From NCBI GenBank assembly GCA_007922195.1, contig ML681971.1, positions 4,630,505-4,694,504 of the forward strand: 64,000 bases of DNA, read 5' to 3'. A model generated the notes under the pieces. The model had not been told where the DNA came from. It did not search any database and worked only from the letters and a program-made list of their open reading frames with translations. Both the position numbers and the translations under genes were made by a program. Within the stretch, counting starts at the first letter, position 1; the number at the start of each line of letters is the position of its first letter. Below are positions 1 through 11,195 of this stretch, one piece after another. The stretch is from Podocnemis expansa. Taxonomy: Eukaryota > Chordata > Testudines > Podocnemididae.

Positions 1-477
1 CCTTTGGGGTGCAAGGAAGGGAGAGGATTTTGGAAGCCTTGAGACTGAGGGCTTGAGTTTCTACTGCTTTCTTCCACATGTATACATGCAAAGCGGGTAT
101 GAAATGCTGTCATTTGTGGTATGCCGGGAGGATCGTGGTCAGGCACGTCAGGCACAATGTGTCATTATCAGTGTTGTTCTGTGTCTGGCGTCGATATCAG
201 TTTGGCTCTGTGTGTGCATCTCTGAAGGTGTGTTCCCTCAGGATTACCCCTGGCTCAGATCTTTAAATGGGAACTCTGTTAGCCCAGTGATCTAGAGCTT
301 GGCTTGGATCTTAAGCAGGAACTCAGCCTGGTGATCCTAAACTGAGGTGTTCCTTTGGTTAACACTTTGGGTTACCTTTGGCTCAAATCTCTAGTGAGAA
401 CTCAGTTAGCTCAGTGTTTTGGAGCCTCAGTGTACCCTGTGTGCAAGAGGTAAACTGAGGCAACATTCCCGATCAAG
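1..477. other. No gene seen
   Basis: Apart from the degenerate direct repeat at 250-425 this stretch has no recognisable gene or mobile element. Confidence 0.6.
250..425. repeat. Degenerate three-copy direct repeat
   Basis: GGCTCAGATCTTTAAATGGG (252), GGCTTGGATCTTAAGCAGGA (301) and GGCTCAAATCTCTAGTGAGA (380) are each followed by ACTCxGxTxxxxCxGTG. Spacing is uneven (49 and 79 bp). Confidence 0.45.
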
Positions 478-796
478 GGCTGTGTTCACACACAGGCATT
501 ATTTTGATACAAGTTGTGTCGAAACAACTTGTATCAAAATAATGCCTTATTTCGAAATAACTTAATTTGAATTAACAGTTTGTTAATTCGAATTAAGGAA
601 AAAAGCTTAAAGCGAAATAGCAGTTTCAGGCAACAGTTATTTCGAAACAAGTCACTGTTGTTTCGAAACAACATTGTTTCGTCCCCACATGGGGTTTAAG
701 TTGTTTCAAAACAACCGTGCATCGTGTGAACAGGGTATTTCTTATTTCGAAACAACTTCTGATGTTTCGAAATAAGAGTGCTGTGTGAACACAGCC
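478..796. mobile_element. Foldback MITE, GGCTGTGTTCACAC family, copy 1
   Basis: The ends are GGCTGTGTTCACAC and GTGTGAACACAGCC, perfect inverted repeats. The interior is a chain of short palindromes built on TTTCGAAA, such as TTGTTTCGAAACAA. The flanking triplets are AAG and AAA. The four copies taken together suggest a 3-bp TSD, which would fit PIF/Harbinger; there is no transposase ORF. Confidence 0.85.
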
Positions 797-2092
797 AAAG
801 AAACCAACATGACTACTGATCTTTGGAAAAATCAAGGTGCTGGGCTAGGCTTTGTTGCAATGCAGCACTATGGCAAACAATCTATTTCAACAGATTTGTT
901 GGCAGCATTTGTGCTCTCAATGCAATGGAACAGTTCAGCTGATGGCAGGGCTTGCCGACACTCCCTTTGGCTGCCTGAAGTCTGAGCTCCAGTGTTCCTA
1001 CTTTTATATCCCTATCTGCATTTACATTGATTGGTCCATGCACCCTCTTTTTGATGCCACCAATCAGTTTGATATGTCCATGCATTACCTGGCATCTCCA
1101 TCTATCAAGGTGTCACTTTGACTGAAGCCTTCCCTTTGTCTCCTTGACACTAGGTTGACCTGACACCTCCTCCCTTTCTCAAGGTATTTTTCCATTTTTC
1201 ATACTTATTATTGCTTGCACTTATTTCTTGTCAATTTCAGTGAAGTTGAACTTTCACAACCTGTCTCTTGTCCATACCTTCAGTTCAGGCCCCATGTTTT
1301 GGATTACTAAGTTAGACCTTAGGCCAGCACCTAGACACTTCTACTTGTCTTTTTTATTTTAATGTTTTACTGTCTCCTACATCATCTATGTCAGTAATTG
1401 GAGAAATCAGGTTTGGTGGCATTGCACTCCCATTTGGACTCTGTTTTCAAGGCAGTAGAATGTCAGGTCCTGACGTTCTTTGGGTTTGCACTTAGATTTC
1501 TGCAAGGAGGAGGAAGAAAATCAAGGAAATGAGAAGCAAAAGAGCATTGTGAATGTACCAATCAGTAGCACTGGCCAAATGCCCTTTAGAAAATGATGGC
1601 AAATGTTTGTTTGAATCTTTGAAGTCATTTGCTTCAGCCATGGGTTGTGTTTCTCCTGCAGTCATGCAGCATGGAAAGGGTCATGTGTGAAGAAAAGCTC
1701 ATTTTGAGCTTCAACAGGCATCGATTGCCGGTTGCAAAATTTGCCTTCAGATATGCCATTGAAACTTCATGCTGTGGGTGGTTAGCCATTAGCTGAATAA
1801 ATCATTCAGTCATGGAACAGAACTAATACAAGATGTCCTATATCACTCACTCAGCTAGCACAGATTCTGAACACTTGCCACTAGTTCTTCACTAGCCACT
1901 TGTAGGCCAGGAATGCCTGGAAGAGGGATTTGGTGACCGCTTCGTCTGTTCCAAATGCTAGTTACTTCCATAGCCCATCATTGTAGTACACGAGCACCTC
2001 ATGCTCATCATCATGTTTGATGCTCACGAGATCTATGAGAGGTGTTATCCCCATGGAGCCATGACACACAGCAGTACTACGGTCCAGCTTTC
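797..2092. other. No gene seen
   Basis: AT-balanced sequence with many stops in all frames. No repeat family was recognised. Confidence 0.6.
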
Positions 2093-2146
2093 TAAAGGTA
2101 TTTAGGTGTCTAACTCCTGTGAGAGCTAGGCACCTAAATATCTTTA
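2093..2146. repeat. Short hairpin (inverted repeat)
   Basis: AAAGGTATTTAGGTGTCTA and TAGGCACCTAAATATCTTT pair over about 19 bp with a loop near 14 bases. The sequence resembles a dispersed palindromic element of birds and turtles. Confidence 0.7.
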
Positions 2147-2265
2147 AAAATCTGGCCTTAAGTGATTTGCCCAGCATCACCCAGAAAGTCTTTGGCTGTG
2201 CCAGAAATTGGGCCTGGCTCAGTTCCATCCCACTACACCAACCCACTACACCTTCCTGCCAATGC
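2130..2265 (-). mobile_element. MIR-like SINE
   Basis: AGTGATTTGCCCAGCATCAC, CCAGAAATTGGGCCTGGCTC and CCACTACACCA are a reversed MIR core and tRNA-related part. It follows a hairpin at 2093-2146. Confidence 0.6.
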
Positions 2266-3404
2266 CTGCTTGGGAGCGTGGATGCGTCCAGGTTATTACA
2301 GCTTCCTTTCCTATGCCTGAGCCTTCTCAGCTTCCAGCAGCTCCCATTGGGACACTGGAGGCCAGCTAGCCAAGGAGATTAGTGCTGCCATGCAGTGAGC
2401 TTTCTCTGGCTGTCAGGGTCACAGCAGGAGTCCTTGGTGAGGACAGCACCATTCAGAGCCCAGCTCTGATGGTGAGTGTGGGGTGGTTCAAAACTGGTGC
2501 AGAGCTCTTGAGAAATCAGCACTTCTCGTCCCAGTGGGTGCAAACAGTGCTGCTAGGGGGCCAGCCCAGAATCCAAATGACAATCCTCACCATGGTGGTT
2601 TTCTCTATTATACAGCTTATTTTCCTCCCTGCCTATTTCATCTTATTTTACATTTCCTCACCAATGACTTCCCCAAGTGCCATGTCCATGTTCCTCCAGA
2701 CTGAGCCAAAGATCTTTCCCTGAGTAACTCAGGAACTGGAAGCTTGCATTTGACCTTAAATGTCTCTCTTAAGGGAGGCCAGGAAGGTATAATGCGCTGC
2801 CAGCGTTAAGCTGAAGAGGGCTGAATCTCACCCTAGGCTGGCAGGAAGAGGGGCTGCTAAGGACTGGCACAAATACTGATGTGAAAGCTAGCAAGCAAGC
2901 TTGGCATGGAAAGGACTTGGTTATTCTCTGGGCTGCTCCTGCGTATAGAAAGTATCTTGCTGGCTGGTGGCTTTACAGAAGGGAAAGGCAACGCAAGCTG
3001 AGCAAAAGCTTTGGAAACAAAGAGCAAGAACTGACCAGTGCATTGCAACAGGCTTAAATTCAAGACTCCTCACCCCCTCCCAAATCTTTGACACACCCAG
3101 AGCACACAGACCTCAGGAGAAACAGAAAGAAAAGGGGCATTGGGAAAATTGAAAAAAGAGAGAGAAAAGGTAGAAGAGGAAGCAAAATTAACCTGCCAGA
3201 TTTTTTCTCTCTAGCACTAATGTCTTTTGGAAGCATAGTAAATCCTTTAGCAAATAGTGCTTTGAGCCACTATGCACAGCTCCTTTCATTTCCACCCTCA
3301 TACACTGACCCTGTGACTTCAATGAAGCAGCAGGGGGCCGGGGCTAGTAACTTCAGCCTCAGGTCTGCAATAGTAACACATCTTGGAACCAGCATGCATC
3401 TCTT
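2266..3404. other. No gene seen
   Basis: Frames of up to 113 codons occur but lack any protein-family resemblance or splice context. Confidence 0.55.
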
Positions 3405-3830
3405 GCTTTGTGTGGAAAAATAAATCCTTTGGTCAGATCCAAAAAAGGTCAAAGAAAAGGCTTTCTCTCACAATGTGTGATTAACCTGTGGAACTCCTGC
3501 CACAGGAAGTCAGCGAGGACTAGAATTTAACAAGATTCAAAGAAGAAATGGGCGTTTTGAATGGCTAATACTACTATCCATAGTTGTTATAGTTTAAAAA
3601 AAGGGTGTTGGGAACAGAAAATAAAAACCTCATGCTTCAGGCAGTAAGCCAGTTAATAGAGATCAGGAGAAGATGGAATCAAGAGGAGACGGTTACTCCA
3701 CATCTGCTACTGTGGAGTTTTTCCCTCTTCCCCTGAAGCATTGGAGACATGTGAGTGGGCTAGATGGCCTATGTGTCTAACAATCCCTGTTTCTTCCTCA
3801 GTGAGCATTGGAAGCTGCAGTGGGGAAGGT
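3405..3830 (+). mobile_element. CR1 LINE 3' fragment
   Basis: TGTGGAACTCCTGCCACAGG, ACAAGATTCAAAGAAGAAATG and CCTCATGCTTCAGGCAGTAA follow the order of an old CR1-type 3' region. It is diverged, with no ORF left. Confidence 0.65.
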
Positions 3831-4622
3831 GTCTGAATTATTTCCGCTAAGCAGATTTTCCTTCCCACCACTGTGGGAAGTGCATAACTGCCAAGCTGAC
3901 CCACAAGATCACCGCTTGCTCTTTCTTTTCATCCTATTCCATTACTAACCCCACATGCTCATGTAGCTGCTCAGACACTCTGCTCTTTCTCTGACTTGAA
4001 AATTTACTTTCGAGGAAATTGGATTTGTGGTGCCCAGCAGCATTAATCTTTCTTGCTGCTGCTTGTATCCATTTTCTGTTGTGCAAATAGACGTAATCTG
4101 TTGTGGTTCACTCGGCGGCTGACCCGGGCAAGCTTTTGTTATTGAAAGAACCACAGCTTTGTAGCGCTTTTTAAAAAATTGTGAAATTACTTTACTCAGG
4201 TGGAAATATGTACTCTAACAGATGGGGGCTGTCAGATTTTCTCTGACCAGTCTGCAATCCAGACAGCTCCAGACACCACCTCTGGGCTTTACAGTATTCC
4301 TGGTTTGATCTGAAGACTTGCATTCAATTAATGAGTGATCCAAGACCGTATCTGGGTCAGCTGGTGCAAGTCAACATGGCACTGACTTCTGTGGATCTGC
4401 CCTGATTGACATGAGCCAGGAAGCACTGAATTCTGTCTGTACCTTCAGGTACATGCCCAGCCCTCATTACAGCTGGCATGTAATGATCTATAATGAATTT
4501 ATTCCAGTGACACCCCAGAAGGCAGGACAATCTTATTGCCTTTGTAGAGGGGAAGAAATGAAGCATAGAGGGACTAGGCCTAGATCCTTAGTAGGAGTTA
4601 GATCTAAGTACCTGAGACAGAG
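3831..4622. other. No gene seen
   Basis: No repeat or coding sequence recognised. Confidence 0.55.
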
Positions 4623-5060
4623 TGTCAGAAACACTCCGACTGTTTGATTTAAGAGGAGACACCAATTCTCAAGTCAAGCATTTTTATTCCCTTCAATTCA
4701 GCTGAATTGGGTGCTGTGTTATACAGAGGCACATTTGATTACAAAATTCAGTTCCTTTTATCCTATCTCCCGGCCGCATGGTCCCTCCCCCTGATCTGTC
4801 TTTGGAGGACAGAACAGGGTGCGCAATCTTTCCGTTCCGCCTATATTATAATTAGCTATGACCTATATTATAATCAGCTATGACCTATATTACTTCCTCT
4901 GTAGCTTGTTTGCATATAAAGTCTCCACCTGTAGGTGTGTTGGTTAATATGTATAAGCTAATTAAGCATGCGTGCTAAGGGGTTTAGGGTATTTTGAGTC
5001 AAATTGTGGTTTTTGACTAGTTTAAGCTGGTTTTGCTCTTGCTGGTTTTCTTATCTTACA
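4623..5060 (-). mobile_element. Possible solo LTR
   Basis: On the minus strand the block starts TGTAAGATAAG, has a TATA-like GGATAAAAGG (about 4756-4765), a poly-A signal AATAAAA (about 4684-4690), and ends TTTCTGACA. This is the order U3, R, U5 with TG..CA ends. I see no matching TSD and no second LTR or internal genes. The 22-bp tandem repeat lies inside it. Confidence 0.35.
4841..4892. repeat. 22-bp tandem repeat, 2.4 copies
   Basis: CTATATTATAATTAGCTATGAC occurs at 4841-4862 and 4863-4884 with one substitution, plus eight bases of a third copy. It lies in the putative LTR. Confidence 0.8.
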
Positions 5061-5094
5061 CCTATGCCGGAAACTTCAGCAGAACCGTTATCTC

Positions 5095-5190
5095 CCACAC
5101 AGAGTAAGTAAGGAAATATATTTTATTGGACCAACTTCTGTCAGTGAAAGAGACACACTATAGAGCTTACACAGAACTCCTCTCCAGGTC
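5095..5190 (+). mobile_element. Second SINE type (TTTTATTGGACCAACTTCTG)
   Basis: The segment TTTTATTGGACCAACTTCTG, followed by GTGAAAGAGACACACTATAG and TACACAGAACTCCTCTCCAG, is a dispersed SINE-like sequence I know from turtle and crocodilian DNA. A related copy is at 32690-32790. Boundaries are approximate. Confidence 0.55.
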
Positions 5191-5310
5191 AGGGACTTTG
5201 GGCATCTGTAATTTGCCCAACATCTTACAAGAAGTTGGTAGTAGACCAGGGCTTTAAACTCATATCCTCCAGATGTAGCAGCCTTGCTACTGTACCATGC
5301 TGCAACTCCA
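5190..5310 (-). mobile_element. MIR-like SINE
   Basis: TTTGCCCAACATCTTACAAG, GACCAGGGCTTTAAACTC and GCTACTGTACCATGCTGC fit a reversed MIR. Confidence 0.55.
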
Positions 5311-6229
5311 GCAGCTGGAGTCACCTCAGCCTTCTCAGCATATCACAGTGGCCCTATTTACTGAATCTTTCCCCATCGATCTTCTCCCCTTCTCCCACTT
5401 TCCAATTGGAGAACCACACAATGCTGCCCCTTGTGTTACAGGATTTCCCTTTGGTCATAAGTGGTATCAGTAGCAGCAATCTTACCCTTGAATGTCTGGT
5501 GCAGAGGAAGGATAAGTTATAACATCACAGAAATGTGACATTTGTGTCTTATAGTGCACTGTCCTGAATGCACCATTGGTGCTATGTTACAACCCTGGGA
5601 AAGGCCATGTTTCATGGCGCTTGCTTATGGCAGTGCAAAATAAGGATTTTAGCTTCACTCTGTTGGTATTACACATGCAATGCAGACTTGCAAGCAATTC
5701 GCATGGTCCAGCATTAAGGCTGAGCAATTATATCAAGGAACAATGCAGGGGCATTGCTGGCGCCTGGCACAAGGGGCACATGCCCTGAGTCTCAGCGCCA
5801 GTGCCCTGAGTGTCCAAGGCAGCTACTGTCTCTCCTGGCCCTGTCCCAAGTCTGAGATCTGGGCCCCAGCTGCCCGTAGTGGTACCTGCCTCTCCTGGCC
5901 ACTTCCCTGGCTGGAGATCTGGGGCCCAGCTGCCCACAGCGGTACCTGCCTCTCCCAGCCCTGGCCGGGGATCCAGGATAAGGCTGGCAGCGACAGGAGC
6001 CAGAGGCTGGATTGTGCCCAGGCAGCGAATTGGGCTGTGGAGGGGCAGGGCCTGGGCAGGGGGCAGGTCCCTGGCCCATGCCCTGGGTCTTTCCCCAGGG
6101 CAACGATGCTCCTGGAGCAATGCACATCTGAAATCCATTATTACATTTATTTATGATCAGAAGTGCTCTATTCCTAACACATGGCCCACACTTCCAAGGT
6201 GCACTTGTCTTTAAGGCATTTTGAACAGT
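5311..6229. other. No gene; GC-rich repeat filler at about 5745-6115
   Basis: The GC-rich part repeats CTCTCCTGGCCxxTxxC and GATCTGGGxCCCAGCTGCCC units, similar to the filler in the hAT element at 26127-26406. GCATTGC sequences at both edges may be termini, but no TSD was resolved. Overlapping ORFs on both strands are composition artefacts. Confidence 0.5.
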
Positions 6230-6939
6230 GCCTTAAGGACACGAGCACTAATGGACAAGAACTAAAGGAGACAAGACACAGAAGACTAAAGGACACAAGT
6301 ACTAATGGGTATAAACTGGCCCTCAGAAAGTTTAGACTTCAAATTAGATGCAGGTTTATATCCATCAGGGGAGTGAAGTTCTGGAATAGCCTTCCAAAAG
6401 GAGCAGTTGGAGCAAAAAATTCAAGCAGGTCTCAAAACTGAGCTTAATAAATTCATGGAGGGGGTGGTATAGTGGGGCAGCCTAGTTCTGACAGCTGACT
6501 GATCTTTGGCTCCTCGTGGTAAATATAACAATGGGACACTTTGATGGGATGAGTTCTGAGTTATTACAGAGAATTCTTTCTTGGGTGACTGGCTGATAAG
6601 TCTTGACCACCTGCTCAGGGTTTAGCTGATCACCATACTGGGGTCAGGAAGAAATTTTCCCCCAGGGCAAATTAGCAAAGGCTCTGAGTTTTGGGTTTGT
6701 TATTTTTTTCCTTGTTTATTTTTGTTTTGTTTTGTTTTCCTTCCTCTATAGCAAGAGCCATGATTCAATTGCTGGTTGATTCTCTGTACCTTAATCTTTA
6801 AATCACGATTTTAGGACTTCAATAACTTAGTTCTTGATTAGAGGTTTATTACAGGAGTGGGTGGTAGGTTCTGTGGCCTGCATTGTGTAGGAGCTCACAC
6901 TCGATGATCATATTGGGTCCTTCTGACTGTAGGGTCCAT
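6230..6939 (+). mobile_element. CR1 LINE 3' end
   Basis: The end of ORF2 (codons reading TNGYKLALRKFRLQIR, then SIRGVKFWNSLPKGAV) is followed by the 3' UTR (GGCTGATAAGTCTTGACCAC, GGTCAGGAAGAAATTTTCCC) to the terminus at GGGTCCTTCTGACTG. MITE copy A is fused to this end. Sequence after the MITE (7411-7440) may be the last CR1 bases. Confidence 0.85.
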
Positions 6940-7407
6940 GGCTATGTCTACACTTAGTAGGTTAGTTCAAATTAACAATTCAAACTAATTAACTTGAACT
7001 AATAATGATTAGTTCGAATTAAGTTAATTCAAACTAACATGGCCCTATTAGAAACCCAGTTCCAACTAGTACATCCATGGACAGGACTTACTAGTTTGAA
7101 TTAGAAGAGGGGCACCATGGGAAGTGTGGCAAGATGGCCCCCAAGAAGGGCCATGCCCCCAAACAGTATATAGAAAGAGGAAGGCACCCTGGGAGGAAGA
7201 GGGTCAAAAAGTATAATTCAAATTAATGGTTAGTTCAACTTAACATGGCTCCACTGGGTTAATTCAAACTAGTAAATTAAGTGAGGTTTTATAACTTCGA
7301 AGCAAGCTTTCATTAATTCAAACTATTGAAAGCCAGTTTAGCCATGCATTAATGTAATTTGAATTAATCCTCATTAATTCAAATTAAGTTGTAAGTATAG
7401 ACACACC
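6940..7407. mobile_element. Palindromic MITE, GGCTATGTCTACAC family, copy A
   Basis: The ends are GGCTATGTCTACACTTA and TAAGTATAGACACACC, with the TSD CAT (6937-6939 and 7408-7410). Near both ends are TTAGTTCAAACTAA-type palindromes. The middle has a GC-richer segment (GGCCCCCAAGAAGGGCCATG at about 7137) shared with the copy at 38292-38759. It sits exactly at the 3' end of a + strand CR1. Confidence 0.85.
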
Positions 7408-7410
7408 CAT

Positions 7411-9098
7411 TATGAGTATGATTATTTCTCTTTGAATGGACTGATCTGAAAGGCATAGGTTTAGAATATTAAAAGCAAGCACTCTTGCCTAAGCGATTAA
7501 TCATTCTCTCATTTGGCCATGTTAGGTTTTACTGGGGGAGGAGGGAACCTCTGAACGAGGCTGATCTGTGGGGTCCTTAGACAAAGCATCTCATGTAAAT
7601 GAGAACCTTTTTCTTACTGACTTCATGAACGGATCCTGTTTTGGGGTAACAGGTGGAGAGTCTCGTAGTTAATTGTCATCAATCATTCCACGCATATCTG
7701 CTCTAAATATCCTTTTCACAAGATTCGTGCTTTCCTCTGTGCTTCTGTCCCCATCTGTAGTAAAAGTCTTCCATTTGTCTTTCCAGCCTGTAAAGTTTCC
7801 CTCAGTGCAAATGCTGCCTCTTGTTCTGTGGACAGCAGCCAGCCAGGTGGAGCCCTCATCTTCCAGCACATGAGCCTGTGCACTGGGGAGAAGCTCTGTG
7901 GTAGAAACCCCTTCTCCGCAGCAGCTGCTGTCACCCAGTCACAGCAGAGAACTGACTTAGCAGCCACCTTCTGTCCCCAAGCTCAGCGCTGTGCAGGCTG
8001 AGGCTCACCAGTGCAGTGGAAGGCCTGAGTGAAATGTGGCAGAGAGGCATGGTGCTATTTTAAGCCAGCATGGTACATGCTGCCAACTGCCCCTACTTGC
8101 TCCCCTGAGCAGGCCTGGCACAACCACTGATGGGTGAGCACCAGCCAGGCCAGGCCAGGCAGCAGCCAGCGAGGTAGCAGCACAGGCTGAATCCCTAGGA
8201 GTAGTGCAGAGCAGAGAAAGGAACAGGCAGGATAATGTAGAGGAGCCAGCAGCAGCAGCTGCTTATCCTCCGGGGTAGTCTCAGGGTGAGGAAGGACGGT
8301 TGGACAGCATAGAGTGGAGTCGGCCAGCTGGCAGAATCAGCCAGGCTGCGTTTTCCTGGACCTCAGCCAAATGTCCTTGTCCCATGGTGGATGAGTGACT
8401 GCTTTTCAGACATGTTTGAATGCCTCCTGCCCACACCAGGGGAATGGAAATGCCCCCAAATCCTTTGCAGACAAACACGGAGGCCACTTTTCTCAGGATG
8501 TTGGAAATAAAGGGGCTTAAGGGGGTCTCCACACATCGATGACACAGTTCTGCCCCTCGGGGAACATGGCTTTAAAGGGAAACTGCAGGGGTAAATTGTA
8601 CCCAAACCAGCAGTTAACCACATACCAAGCATTGGAGGGCTCAGAGCAGTGACGGGCACTAGTGAGCAACCCACACAAGTTTGCTATCACACAGTCACAG
8701 ACCCATCACTGGGCCCTTACCTGGGACAAGAGAAGAAATGTACTTGAAGTGACCTCTAATTAGGCTAAATGGCAAGCTGGGAGCCACGTATGTGGGCACG
8801 TCCCTGGCAGAGCAGGGCTTCTGGGGGAGGTTCCTTTCTGCAGCCTGTAGAGATGGACCTTTCTTTAGGACATGAAGATGGAATATCTTCTTCCTGCTGC
8901 TGCTGCTTCCCCTCCTAGCAGGAAGCCCCAGAAACATCCAGCAAGGGATCAGCTCCTCCTTCTCTTCCTGCTCCCCATTCTCCTTCCCCCATTGCTCAAG
9001 GAAGAAGGTGAGTCCAAGGGGAGCTAAGCTCAGTCCAGCCCAGGAGGGGAGTAATCCTGCCTCATTTAGCAGGGAAGAGCCAGCTACATCCCTTAACA
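7411..9098. other. No gene seen
   Basis: Contains a G/C-richer stretch at 7850-9060 with frames on both strands but no recognisable domain. Confidence 0.5.
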
Positions 9099-9420
9099 CA
9101 GAGGTTCTCAACCCTTTTGGCTTAAGGGCCACAGATACCATTTTCACGGTCTCTGTTGGCAGCCACCCTTCTTCCCCCAGACTGCAGCCAGATGGAAGGA
9201 GTACAGTGGTGTGGCTGCCTCCCTCCTTGCTGATCTCCCATCCCCCTGGTTGCAGCAAGGAAACCACACACATCCTGTAGCCTCTGCTAACCACCTAGCT
9301 CCCCAAATTCTCCAATCCCTCTGGCTCCAGCAGGGACCCCAGTACCTAGGGACCACTTTGCCATGCTCTCTTGCTACAGCCAGGGGAAGGGGAGCACTGA
9401 TCTCCCATGCAAGAGGTGAA
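9099..9420 (+). mobile_element. Possible hAT-like repeat (CAGAGGTTCTCAACCC start)
   Basis: CAGAGGTTCTCAACCCTTTT at 9099 is a typical hAT left end, followed by GGCTTAAGGGCCACAGA. The right end is not identified and the 9420 limit is arbitrary. Confidence 0.35.
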
Positions 9421-9587
9421 TGTAGGTAAACTGGTCCAAGAGGTGCAAGAGATCCGGTCTAAGAGGTGAATATAGTTGAACTGCTCAGTAATAGTGACCA
9501 TAGGGTAATCAAATTTAATGTCCCTGGAAGGGTGGGAATACTAAAGACGCTCACCACAGTAGTTTTTAACCGCAAAAAGTGAACTGC

Positions 9588-10488
9588 CGTATATCATTGC
9601 ATATAAGCCGAGAATTTTGTGCCTGAAAATTGGCTTCAAAACAGGCACTCGGCTTATACTCGGGAGAATACAGTAGACAGCCCTGCCAGCCCTTTCCTTG
9701 ACCCTGCGGCAGGCCGGAGCCCTGTTGCCGGGCCGCCATCCTGGGCAGTCAACCGGGGCTGGGGCTGGAGGATGGAGTGGCCCTGGCGTCTGGAGAGGCC
9801 AAGTAAGGGGGTCCTGGGGGTGGGGGTCGGCCTGGACATTGAGGAGGGATTCAGAGAGGCCAGGGAAGCAGGGGCAGGGACAGAAGGTTGGGGAGGGGGT
9901 CGGGGAATTGGGGGAAGTGATGGGATGGCCGGGAGAGTTTGGGGGGTGGTTCAGGGAGGCCAGGGAAGTGGCGGCAGGGACTGGAGGTTTGGGGGAGGGG
10001 TGCCTGGCAGGGTGGGAAGAGTGGCAGCAGGGGGTGGGGGTGACGGGGAATGGGGTGGAAAGGGTGTTGGGGAACAGGGGAGCAACAGCAGGAAACTGAG
10101 AAGGGAGCAGGGGGCAGCAGTGATGAGTCAGTGGGGCAGCAGTGGGGAGGGAAAGAGTAGGGGGCAGCAGTGAGGAAGGGGCAGAGCAGTGGAGAAGGGG
10201 CAGAGAAGGGGGACAGCAGTGGGGAAGGAGAAGAACAGGGGAGCAGCAGTGGGGAAGGGGCAGAGCAGGGGGGCAGGGGAAAAGCAGCAGCAGAGATCTG
10301 GGGGTTAGGGAAGCTGTTGGGAACCCCAGGGGAAGCCAGCAGCAGCACTGAGTGGGGAGGTTAGGGGCCAAGGCCAAAAGGGGGGGGGGTCTCAGCTTTT
10401 ACACAGGGCACCCATTTTTGCTCCTTTTTGGGCTCAAAATTGGGGAATCAGCTTATGCCCGGTCGGCTTATACCCAAGTATATACGGT
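9588..10488. mobile_element. TIR element CCGTATATxxxxxxxTATAAGCCGA with purine-rich core
   Basis: The left end is CCGTATATCATTGCATATAAG and the right end, inverted, is CCGTATATACTTGGGTATAAG, followed inward by GCCGA on both sides. This TATAAGCC terminus is a dispersed repeat type I recognise, though I cannot place its superfamily. The core (9760-10380) is G- and A-rich on the + strand with repeats of GGGGCAGCAGTGGGGA. Long ORFs on both strands come from this bias. Confidence 0.65.
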
Positions 10489-10592
10489 ACACAAAAATGA
10501 GGAAGCTAGTTAAATAAATTAAAAGGAACAGTCACAAGAGCGAAATGCCTGCAAAATTCTTGTAAACTACTTAAAAGCATCACAGCAGAGGC

Positions 10593-10771
10593 CAGAGCCG
10601 TAACTAAAGAATTCTGCACCTGGGGCGTGTTCCATTCAGAACGTGCCCCTTACAATAGCCAGTGCCCAGGGCAAGCGGCATGGAGTGCGTCCTTAAATGG
10701 AGTAGCTCAGTGGAGTTGCTCCGGTGCACCTTGGGTAAAGCCCTGCTCGCCCCGCCATGGTTATGGCTCTG
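10593..10771. mobile_element. Short hAT-type element (179 bp)
   Basis: The termini are CAGAGCCGTAACTA and, inverted, CAGAGCCATAACC, close to the 20.9-kb element. Flanks GCAGAGGC (10585-10592) and GTAGATGC (10772-10779) match at 6 of 8 positions, consistent with an aged TSD. Confidence 0.65.
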
Positions 10772-10779
10772 GTAGATGC

Positions 10780-11195
10780 TCAAACAAAATCACAGAATAC
10801 TGGAAGATGAGGGTTGGACGGGAACTCAGGATGTCATGTAGTCCAACCACCTGCTCGAAGCAGGACCAAACCTAACTAAACCATCCCACCCAGGCCTTTG
10901 TCTAGCTGTACTTTTAAAACCACTAAGGATGGACTTTCCACCACCTCCTTAGGTAATCCACTTTGGTACTTCACCACCCTTTTCTTGATATGCTTTTCCT
11001 GCTATCCAACATAAACCTTCCCACAGCAACTTGTGAGCACTTTCCTTGTTCCGTCATCTGTCACCACTGAGAGCAGCCTAGTTCCATCCTCCCCAGACCC
11101 ACCTTTCAGGTAGTTAAAGGCTGCTATCAAATCCCCCCTCACTCTTCTTTTTTGCAGGCTAAACAAGTCCAGTTCCTTTAGCCTCTCCTCATAAG
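10780..11195 (-). mobile_element. CR1 LINE, 3' part (left of hAT insertion)
   Basis: The minus strand encodes [20 protein letters not shown] and [13 protein letters not shown], the conserved CR1 ORF2 C-terminal segment, followed by the 3' UTR to AATCACAGAATACTGG. It continues at 12784 beyond the 1588-bp hAT element. Confidence 0.92.

Noticed and set aside
5680..6214. Overlapping ORFs of 134-158 codons on both strands
   Set aside because: Frames are open on both strands over the same GC-rich filler, which is typical of composition and not of coding.
8695..9294. 199-codon minus-strand ORF
   Set aside because: It crosses a hAT-like terminus (CAGAGGTTCTCAACCC) and has no recognisable domain or splice structure.
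9541..10377. 278-codon minus-strand ORF, longest in the window
   Set aside because: It lies in the polypurine core of a TIR element, is a low-complexity Pro/Ser/Leu sequence, and has equally long frames on the other strand.
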